Translations under genes and position numbers: made by a program
Shown here: positions 16,901 through 21,563 of the stretch, one piece after another
Layout of the letters: each line of letters starts with the position of its first letter
Numbering within the stretch: position 1 is the first letter of the stretch
From: JBLMZW01 sp050259035
GTDB taxonomy: Bacteria; Bacillota; Syntrophomonadia; Syntrophomonadales; DTU052
Length of the DNA: 21,563 nucleotides
Assembly: GCA_050259035.1 (NCBI GenBank)
Contig: JBLMZW010000064.1
Location: forward strand, 1 to 21,563
Direction: 5' to 3'
Notes under the pieces: model-generated
Told to the model about the DNA's origin: nothing
What the model saw: only the letters and a program-made list of their open reading frames with translations
Databases searched by the model: none

Positions 16901-17261
16901 GTCCATATTAGTCTCTTTGGAAGAGATTCCTGAATTGGCTCTTGACCAGCAAGAGATTCGCCAGCTGATTCTAAACCTTACTAGAAATGGACTGGAAGCC
17001 ATGTCGCCTGGCGGAGTACTCACCATGACCACCCGGCTTTTACAGAATGAAGTTGTTCTATCGGTTAGAGATGAAGGTAGTGGTATTCCCCCTGAGATTA
17101 TATCTCGTTTGGGAACTCCATTCTTATCCACCAAAGATAATGGAGTTGGGCTTGGTCTGGCAGTCTGTTACAGCGTTGCTGCGCGTCACAATGCTACGTT
17201 AGACTTTGACACTGGCCCCAACGGAACCACGTTCAACGTACACTTCAAACTTCCCAATTAA
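13980..17261 (+). CDS. Soluble multi-PAS sensor histidine kinase with duplicated sensor block
   Basis: About 1093 residues, no membrane helix, so a cytoplasmic sensor. Order: two PAS-like domains (about 5-245), an atypical PAS-like unit X1 (246-376) beginning FETSIESLVSCF, two PAS domains (377-496 and 497-619) each ending in DITE, a second unit X2 (620-750) beginning FETSIENLVDCF, another PAS domain (about 751-875), then HisKA with GHEIRNP (His892) and HATPase with LTRNGLEAM, DEGSGIPPE, TPFLSTKDNGVGLGLAV. X1 plus its PAS and X2 plus its PAS align with almost no gaps at a 374-residue offset. It resembles sporulation-type kinases (KinA-like H box, no receiver), a parallel rather than a proof. 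ATG at 13980 has GGAG 9 nt before it; ATG at 13965 is in frame but has no ribosome binding site. No response regulator is adjacent, so it is an orphan. Confidence 0.9.
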   Translation: MVEKQEDWTVSEDILDLFTDGFIILDCDWRFTFINKTAGRYFPVPREELLGQVIWDTFPSLINTTVYTGLHSPRIHQMPTHFTLDTINGVSFDISTKPEKSSLMVCFHENTGCQHPEEISSQTIRTLLPVFHQNPIPMVICRASDYVIIEVNENLCSNTEYSRIELVGKTPQTIGIFPNLDRLNCALKSLASGSPLRDHEAIYITKLGLQRTVLISASKVFLTEPCFLFTIIDITDRKILEKRYRDSKELFETSIESLVSCFTILTARRNPVGKIIDLEIQYCNQAAVSSIGKDRNSVPRLLSELIPGLLDLKIFAMYCDVINTGRPLMLESFPYDTNVWVEKGGAFDLQAVKLGDGLVISWSDVSARYQAEKSLRTSEDRFSKTFHWSPVAMVIVRLSDLKVLDINEQCIALTGYSYEELAIKNGPGAELLTKMHGVVEMLPSMKEGLSYKELDVEFQTKSGSQRIARASIATLIIEEELCALLTFQDITEQKASEERFWKAFQLSPVAMAIARASDSTCIDVNQRALELSGYTREEVMGRSPGDLGLYLSDELRLKLLNRVANHQSIHDVETCFRVKNGKEYVSIFSVELISLGGELCLLAAFQDITERKQLEDKLRSSKERFETSIENLVDCFVILSALRNNTGEITDFRLDYINQAACQYLHAKKEMVSHSLSELIGGFINDKFFHQCCQVVDTGQAFIAESWSYANPLEPYVSGIYDVQATRLDDGLVISWRDVSGREEAAEALRASEERFYKAFHKSPLSMSIARNSDGVYLDVNEQWSAVTGYSREEAIGKNAGDFNLYRNLERIDMLEMYMKTGQEIRDVEIEFRVKSNAIRTVSLSIEQITLNGESCRLNVFKDITKSKELEQNLARLDRLNLVGETAASMGHEIRNPITIVRGFLQLFLEDSKIQEHHNEIELMIEELDRSSNIISEFLLLAKNKAIELKHQDLNMAIIALNPLIRADAASRDMSILVSLEEIPELALDQQEIRQLILNLTRNGLEAMSPGGVLTMTTRLLQNEVVLSVRDEGSGIPPEIISRLGTPFLSTKDNGVGLGLAVCYSVAARHNATLDFDTGPNGTTFNVHFKLPN

Positions 17262-17306
17262 GAAGGCCATAAAAAAGTACATTCATAAGCAGTAAAGATA
17301 AGCCTG

Positions 17307-18014
17307 TTACTTCTTCATTGCCGCCTTCCTTAGATCTTCGGGCATTTTCTCGATAGCGTACCGTAGGGCAGTTCGCGGCATAACAGCTTTATTGTTTACC
17401 ACATAATCAAACACTTCTTTTTGGTGGGTACGACTGGCTTCCTTCAGCATCCAACCGTATCCCTTCTGAACCAGGTCTTCCTTGTCTAGCAGTAAAAGGT
17501 CCGCGATTTCAAAAACGTCTTCTAAGAATTTTCCGTGTCTAGCGGGTATAATGAGTGTTACTGCCGATGCCCGCCGCACCCAGTAGTTATCAGACTTGGC
17601 CCATTTTTTGAGTTCATTTAAATATTCCGGGTAGTTTTCTATAAATGCTCCAATAGTATGATTGCACAAAGTATCGCAGGCAGCCCAATTGCTGACATAA
17701 TTACTCACCCAATTTTCGAAAATATTAAAGTCGTCTGGTTCGTAATCCTTACGAACATAGTAAGACCAGTTGCAGGCTATAAAAGACTCTTCCATAAAGC
17801 CGGATTTCCATAATTCTTCGCAAAGGTTTAAAACTTCGGCCTTTGGCATAGACTTTACGTTTTTAAACTGTTCTTTACTGATTTGGGTAACCAGGGCCGT
17901 TTTCACGCCATATAACTTAATGGCTTCCTTGAAATACCTGTGACCGCTTTCCCTTGTCTTTTCATCCGCGTTCTTTTTTAGTTCTTCCCTAATGAGTTCA
18001 ATAACTTCACTCAT
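17307..18014 (-). CDS. AlkD-like DNA alkylation repair glycosylase
   Basis: A 235-residue all-helical HEAT-like repeat protein, the length of the AlkD family, which removes positively charged alkylated bases such as 3- and 7-alkylpurines from DNA without flipping them. Key residues match Bacillus cereus AlkD nearly by number: Trp110 and Asp114 (W109 and D113 there) in NWAACDTLCNH, Arg148 in YWVRRAS, and Trp188 (W187) in GYGWMLKEASR. NWSYYVRKDY near 82-91 is within the usual DNA-binding concave face. It is cytoplasmic. GGAAGGGAG lies about 10 nt before the ATG. It ends 45 nt from the convergent kinase gene with no obvious terminator between. It appears to be its own unit, with an AT-rich 160-nt gap to the flagellin gene. 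Confidence 0.9.
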   Translation of the reverse strand: MSEVIELIREELKKNADEKTRESGHRYFKEAIKLYGVKTALVTQISKEQFKNVKSMPKAEVLNLCEELWKSGFMEESFIACNWSYYVRKDYEPDDFNIFENWVSNYVSNWAACDTLCNHTIGAFIENYPEYLNELKKWAKSDNYWVRRASAVTLIIPARHGKFLEDVFEIADLLLLDKEDLVQKGYGWMLKEASRTHQKEVFDYVVNNKAVMPRTALRYAIEKMPEDLRKAAMKK

Positions 18015-18175
18015 ATTTATTTACTCCCTTCCCACCTTAACCCTCTTGCATTTCTTTCATCTATAATTCAATCTAATATACCTGTACCGTTTTCCCGTTC
18101 GTATGTAGAAATTCCTTTTCCAGAACACCATTATATTTAACCATGCTCTTTATGATCCTATTGTCTCGGGGAGAA

Positions 18176-20752
18176 TTAACCAGTTAGCAACTGCAGGACC
18201 ATCTGTGGTCTCTGGTTGGCCTGCGCCAGCATCGCGATTCCCGCCTGGGAGAGTATGTTCCACCTGGTGTAGGACATCATCTCGCTAGCCATATCTACAT
18301 CTCGTATCCGTGATTCACCCGCAGTTAGATTTTCCCCGGCAACAGTGAGATTGCTCATCGTGTGTTCGAGACGGTTCTGGTATGCCCCGATCTTCGAGCG
18401 CTGCGACGATACCCGGCTGATGGCCAGGTCGATGCGAGTTATCGCCCGTCCTGCCAAATTACGGTTTGTTACCAGGATACCATCGAGACCCAGAGCATGG
18501 CTACTCATATTGCCGATGGCTATCGCCATATCTTGTCCCTCATTAGCGCCGATTTGCAGAGCCATGTTCCGATCCGCCAAATGGACGAAAGTCTCGGCGC
18601 TGCCACCGCTCAGATCGAAGTTCTTCGTGGTGCTGTTCCATGACACAGTAATACCACTGCAGCTGTCAAACTGAACATCTATGTTGGGGTTAATTATCCC
18701 TACCAACATATTGGATCCGGTTTTAACACCGGCAGCAATCACCTGTCCGGTATGAGCGTCTTCTACGTCGATACTATAGGTGGTCTCCGTTGCTTTCTGA
18801 ACTGTGTTTAATCCCAAAGCCTTCAAGACATTATCGTCTCCCAGGAAACTCAATTCGCCGTTGGCACCGGCGATAGCAGAGCGGATAATCATTGTTCCGC
18901 CCACTGATTCGAGGCCAGAATCAGACACATTACGGGTTACACCGGGCGTTAATATATATGGATCGAAAGACGGGTTTTCCGATGGCGTGACCGTATCGGT
19001 TGGCCATATCACATTCCAGTTCTCCAAGGGCTGGCCATCAACTGTGTCCACCGCCAGTGATTCATCAATGACATCTTGCGCAGACAGTACGGGATTGCTG
19101 GCATTCCAGTCATTGCCGCCAATAGCCCCGGTATCCACATTATTGAGATCTCCACCCGCGATTAGGCCAGTCAGAAACGCCTGTCCATTAGCGCCTGCGG
19201 CATCTGCCGTGAAGGCTGCCGCATCGGCCAGTGCGGTAAAGTTGGCAATCGCCTGATCCATCGTGTGATCGCTCAAGTATTGGACAAAATTTTTGATGTC
19301 GTTGGCCGGGTTTTCGGCCTGGATCAATGTTTCGAGATACCTTACAGCTATATAGCCTCCGGAATAGGCGTTACTTGTTGAATCCCAAGCAGCGTTGACG
19401 GTGCCCATTATGGTTGCGACAGCCGCAGGATTGCTCCCTTCAGCGACATAATCGCTTAAAACACGCTCGTCCCCACCATGGATCAGTTCTGCCATGCCTT
19501 CCTTGAACCAGGTGGGTATTACTCCATCATTCCAGTTCATATTCACACTCATAATGGCATGAACCATTTCGTGGGCAATGATTCGGTCATCATAGAAAGG
19601 CGGGGAATTCGCCCCGTCTCCATCGGGGAATGTTCCTGGCTGGAAATCCGCAAGGTCGATCCATAATACATGATCTGAGGCACGTCCGCCGGTTGGTACC
19701 ACATCGAGAGGGTTAGTAGATGCGCTGACCGCTGCCAGAGTCCCAGCAGCTGCCTTATCATAAAACTTGACTGTTAGATCAAGACCAGTGCCAGTAATGC
19801 CGTAGTATTGTTCCACCCTCTCCTCTGCCATCTCCAGCCAGCCACGTTTTAGGCCATAGATCATTTTTTGGATCTCGTTCATCGCGGAATAGGGAACATC
19901 TTCTGGCATAACATAGGAGACGAATTGATTCTTTTCGCTGGCACTTAAATTGTCGGCTTGCCCCAGGTCGTTGGCCAATAGGGAATTAATCTTATCGCGC
20001 AGGTCTCCTACAGTATCGGTTGAGTAAAGCGTGAAGGACGCGGCTTTCCCGTCGCCCTGTATCACAGATATAGTCTGGGGATCCTGTAAAATAAAATTCC
20101 CTGAAGCACCCCAAAACTCAGCCACGTCATATAGCAAAGTGGTGTCAGACGCCCCTTTTCCGGCATCGTCACCTTTGTTAATAGTGAAGCGGTTAGTCTT
20201 TTGAACCTGATTTTGTCCGGGACTAGAGCTTATGACGAGCTTGTAATTGCTGCTATTAGAGACTTGCCCATACCCATCGCGGATGATCACACTGGTTGAT
20301 AATTTGTCAGTGGAAACGAGAGCCGCCGTAGATCCATCCAGGAGGCGCTTGGTATTAAACTCGGTATTGTTTCCGATTCGATCTATTTCGGAACGCAGTT
20401 GGTATATTTCCTTTTGGATTTCCATGCGGTCAGTTGAGGTATACGTATCATTAGCCGCCTGTACGGATAATTCACGCATTCTTTGCAGGATTGAATGGAC
20501 CTCATTCAATCCACCTTCTGCAGTCTGTAGAAGGGATATCCCGTCCTGGGAATTGTGAATCGCCTGCGTAAGTCCTCGGATCTGCCCCCGCATTTTTTCA
20601 GAAATAGCCAAACCGGCAGCATCATCTGATGCCCGGTTGATGCGAAGGCCGGACGAAAGTTTCTCCAGTGACTTTGACGCCATGGTGGAGGTCCAACTCA
20701 ATTTATTGAAGGCATTCAATGCCGTTATATTATGACGGACCCTCATGGACAT
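18176..20752 (-). CDS. Flagellin with inserted zinc-metalloprotease domain (flagellinolysin-like)
   Basis: An 858-residue flagellin, about 2-3 times the simple form. The N-terminal D0/D1 region (1-160; RHNITALNAF, LSSGLRINRASDDAAGLAISEKM) and C-terminal D1/D0 region (about 755-858; RLEHTMSNL, ESRIRDVDMASEMM, AMLAQANQRPQMVLQLL) are fully conserved, so it should be exported and polymerise. The variable region has an ordinary flagellin part (about 160-285, including DPQTISVIQGDGKAASFTLY; and about 610-755) split by a roughly 320-residue insert. The insert has HEMVH (394-398) with Glu418 of FKEGMAEL 20 residues after His398, the gluzincin zinc site HExxH-x19-E, and IGGND further on. This matches flagellinolysins, whose filaments digest protein. 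GGGAGG lies 4 nt before ATG 20752; ATG 20746 is possible. It has a candidate CsrA-controlled leader. No terminator is evident downstream. Activity is inferred. Confidence 0.94.
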   Translation of the reverse strand: MSMRVRHNITALNAFNKLSWTSTMASKSLEKLSSGLRINRASDDAAGLAISEKMRGQIRGLTQAIHNSQDGISLLQTAEGGLNEVHSILQRMRELSVQAANDTYTSTDRMEIQKEIYQLRSEIDRIGNNTEFNTKRLLDGSTAALVSTDKLSTSVIIRDGYGQVSNSSNYKLVISSSPGQNQVQKTNRFTINKGDDAGKGASDTTLLYDVAEFWGASGNFILQDPQTISVIQGDGKAASFTLYSTDTVGDLRDKINSLLANDLGQADNLSASEKNQFVSYVMPEDVPYSAMNEIQKMIYGLKRGWLEMAEERVEQYYGITGTGLDLTVKFYDKAAAGTLAAVSASTNPLDVVPTGGRASDHVLWIDLADFQPGTFPDGDGANSPPFYDDRIIAHEMVHAIMSVNMNWNDGVIPTWFKEGMAELIHGGDERVLSDYVAEGSNPAAVATIMGTVNAAWDSTSNAYSGGYIAVRYLETLIQAENPANDIKNFVQYLSDHTMDQAIANFTALADAAAFTADAAGANGQAFLTGLIAGGDLNNVDTGAIGGNDWNASNPVLSAQDVIDESLAVDTVDGQPLENWNVIWPTDTVTPSENPSFDPYILTPGVTRNVSDSGLESVGGTMIIRSAIAGANGELSFLGDDNVLKALGLNTVQKATETTYSIDVEDAHTGQVIAAGVKTGSNMLVGIINPNIDVQFDSCSGITVSWNSTTKNFDLSGGSAETFVHLADRNMALQIGANEGQDMAIAIGNMSSHALGLDGILVTNRNLAGRAITRIDLAISRVSSQRSKIGAYQNRLEHTMSNLTVAGENLTAGESRIRDVDMASEMMSYTRWNILSQAGIAMLAQANQRPQMVLQLLTG

Positions 20753-20789
20753 TAATCCTCCCTGATTACTTAGACCGCCTCCTTGCGGT
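20753..20789 (-). promoter_or_regulatory. Flagellin leader: hairpin with AAGGAG loop and GGA-rich Shine-Dalgarno (CsrA-like sites)
   Basis: On the minus strand ACCGC (20789-20785) pairs with GCGGT (20778-20774), leaving the six-base loop AAGGAG. About 13 nt further on comes CAGGGAGGATTA, the real ribosome binding site. CsrA binds GGA presented in a hairpin loop and often a second GGA at the Shine-Dalgarno sequence; in Bacillus subtilis it represses flagellin (hag) this way, with FliW as antagonist. The layout here fits that, but csrA and fliW are not in the window. A 5-bp stem is short, so chance cannot be excluded. Confidence 0.45.
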
Positions 20790-20870
20790 TCGAGTCACAC
20801 CACGCATATGTCCACAAAGTGAGTTATATTAATATTATCATATAAGTCGAAATTGATCGAATTTTCTGTT

Positions 20871-20911
20871 TTTAATGAACGGAATGTTTAATCTCCCCCG
20901 TTCATTAAACA
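20871..20911. repeat. Overlapping inverted repeats upstream of the flagellin gene
   Basis: TTTAATGAACGG (20871-20882) and CCGTTCATTAAA (20898-20909) form a perfect 12-bp inverted repeat with a 15-nt loop. A second dyad, TGTTTAAT (20885-20892) with ATTAAACA (20904-20911), shares the right arm, so only one stem can form at a time. No T-run follows on either strand, so this is not a standard terminator. It lies about 120-160 nt before the flagellin start, where an operator or switchable RNA element could act. Confidence 0.55.
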
Positions 20912-20914
20912 ATA

Positions 20915-20959
20915 CCGGCCCCCCTGGTCCCCAGGAAAGCCGTAGACTTTTATGGCCGG
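20915..20959. repeat. Nested GC-rich inverted repeats after the small zinc-ribbon gene
   Basis: CCGGCC (20915-20920) and GGCCGG (20954-20959) enclose a perfect small hairpin CCTGG-TCC-CCAGG (20923-20935). The element begins 15 nt after the end of the zinc-ribbon gene at 20974 (minus strand) and may fold its transcript end, but the T-tail of a rho-independent terminator is absent. It does not match a riboswitch class I can recall. Confidence 0.35.
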
Positions 20960-20973
20960 AGGAACGGAATTCG

Positions 20974-21183
20974 TCAGCAACTCCGGGCCCGTAAGATCTT
21001 ATCATGAAGATCGATTAGATCAGGATTCAGTCCGGTAATCTTTTGCGCCTCATCCTGAACCAATCGATTGCATTCGTCACACAAATGGCCTTTGTCTCGA
21101 TTATACTTAATGTCCAGGTAGCGAAAGTCGGTAAAAGGGATATAGAACTTTCTTTTGCATATAAGGCATATGGTCGAGTACAT
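20974..21183 (-). CDS. Small YlaI/DUF2197-like zinc-ribbon protein
   Basis: A 69-residue protein with two Cys pairs, CLIC (Cys6, Cys9) and CDEC (Cys35, Cys38), that should bind one zinc ion. The N-terminal pair followed by a middle basic stretch and CDEC-N resembles the small YlaI-like (DUF2197) proteins of Firmicutes, whose function is unknown; the assignment is by pattern only. The start is well supported: AAAGGAGG lies 8 nt before the ATG. It starts about 20 nt after the end of the dikinase gene on the same strand, so the two are probably cotranscribed. The last residue is a lone Cys. Confidence 0.75.
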   Translation of the reverse strand: MYSTICLICKRKFYIPFTDFRYLDIKYNRDKGHLCDECNRLVQDEAQKITGLNPDLIDLHDKILRARSC

Positions 21184-21204
21184 GATAATGCCTCCTTTGC
21201 GGGT

Positions 21205-21563
21205 TTATCCTAAATAAACCCGGCCTTCGTCTCCATCAACCACAACTTGCTGACCATCTTTAATCTGTTTCATAACACCTCGTACATTAACCACAGCGGG
21301 AACTCCGTATTCCCGGGCCACAATCGAACCATGCGACAGGTACCCGCCTGTCTCCATGATTAATGCTGACGCTTTTAAAAATAAAGGAGTCCAACTGGGC
21401 TCTGTAGAAGGCGTTACCAGGACCTCCCCGGGCTGTAATCGGCTGCCTTCGGCTGGATGGTTGATTAAACGTGTCGGACCGGAAGCCTTTCCGGCAGCTG
21501 CTCCTACGCCTATCAAATAATTGCCGGAAGGATTCACGATGGCCTGACTGAAAATTGATTCAT
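21205..21563 (-). CDS. C-terminal part of a PEP-utilising dikinase (PEP synthase/Rph-like), partial
   Basis: The reading frame runs from the window edge (21563) without a stop to 21205, so only the last 118-119 residues are seen; a GTG at 21537 is internal, not the start. The segment is the swivelling phosphohistidine domain of PEP-utilising enzymes: GVGAAAGKASGPTRL, EVLVTPSTEPSWTPLF, and the active-site loop GGYLSHGSIVAREYGVP, whose His carries phosphate between the ATP and substrate sites. The protein ends just after this domain (DGDEGRVYLG). In PEP synthase and PPDK a PEP-binding barrel follows it, whereas in rifampicin phosphotransferase (Rph) and related PEP-synthase-like proteins the His domain is last. 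The architecture therefore favours the Rph-like class, an inference since the rest is missing. The zinc-ribbon gene follows on the same strand. Confidence 0.88.
   Translation of the reverse strand, partial: ESIFSQAIVNPSGNYLIGVGAAAGKASGPTRLINHPAEGSRLQPGEVLVTPSTEPSWTPLFLKASALIMETGGYLSHGSIVAREYGVPAVVNVRGVMKQIKDGQQVVVDGDEGRVYLG

Noticed and set aside
20820..20870. A sigma-D (flagellar) promoter upstream of the flagellin gene
   Set aside because: TAAA and TTCGATCA or GATAA fragments occur, but not at the 14-16 bp spacing required; TATGAT lacks a good -35 as well. I could not assign the promoter.
20915..20980. Possible cyclic di-GMP (GEMM) riboswitch before flagellin, because of AAAGCC-like fragments and GC stems
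   Set aside because: The conserved core of the class and the order of its two helices are not present on either strand; only short fragments match.

Overview
The window (21,563 bp, roughly mid-40s to 50% GC by eye, not computed) looks like a chromosomal segment of a flagellated, low-to-mid GC Gram-positive anaerobe of the Bacillota, most like a Peptococcaceae/Desulfotomaculum-type clostridium. Pointers are the WalJ/YycJ-type hydrolase, a 2-enoate reductase-like iron-sulfur flavoenzyme, strong AGGAGG-type ribosome binding sites, frequent TTG and GTG starts, and a clostridial-type flagellin. I cannot name a species. There are no rRNA or tRNA genes, insertion sequences, CRISPR arrays or phage genes.

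Layout. 1-2255: a WalJ/YycJ-like metallo-hydrolase (+), convergent with an EAL-HDOD signalling protein (-). 2267-4255: a 2-enoate/2,4-dienoyl-CoA reductase-like enzyme (-). 4496-6594: an OmpR-type response regulator and its membrane histidine kinase, overlapping by 4 nt (+). 6740-7960: a small zinc-ribbon protein, then a structured leader with a terminator, then a cation diffusion facilitator (+). 8057-10009: a membrane-anchored 5'-nucleotidase-type phosphoesterase (-). 10302-10733: an unrecognised small protein (+), convergent with a cytoplasmic trypsin-like protease (10810-11760, -), whose ribosome binding site lies in a terminator-like hairpin downstream of the GTPase gene typA/bipA (11843-13630, -). 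13980-17261: a large soluble multi-PAS histidine kinase (+). 17307-18014: an AlkD-like DNA glycosylase (-). 18176-20752: a flagellin with a complete zinc-metalloprotease domain inserted in its variable region (-). 20974-21183: a small zinc-ribbon protein (-). 21205-21563: the C-terminal end of a PEP-utilising dikinase, cut by the window edge (-).

The standout locus is the flagellin. Its D0/D1 ends are ordinary, but the surface-exposed middle carries HEMVH, followed 20 residues after the second His by the Glu of an EGMAE motif. That is the flagellinolysin architecture, in which the filament itself is expected to be an array of proteases. Its leader has a hairpin presenting AAGGAG in the loop plus a GGA-rich Shine-Dalgarno sequence, the arrangement used by CsrA to repress flagellin in Bacillus. 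More inverted repeats lie just upstream. Second in interest are the structured leader and terminator before the CDF transporter (a possible metal-sensing attenuator) and the internally duplicated sensor region of the multi-PAS kinase.

The genes do not form one pathway. The region is a string of short transcription units, several of them sensory (EAL-HDOD, two-component pair, multi-PAS kinase) or acting at the cell surface (nucleotidase, flagellin protease, CDF transporter).
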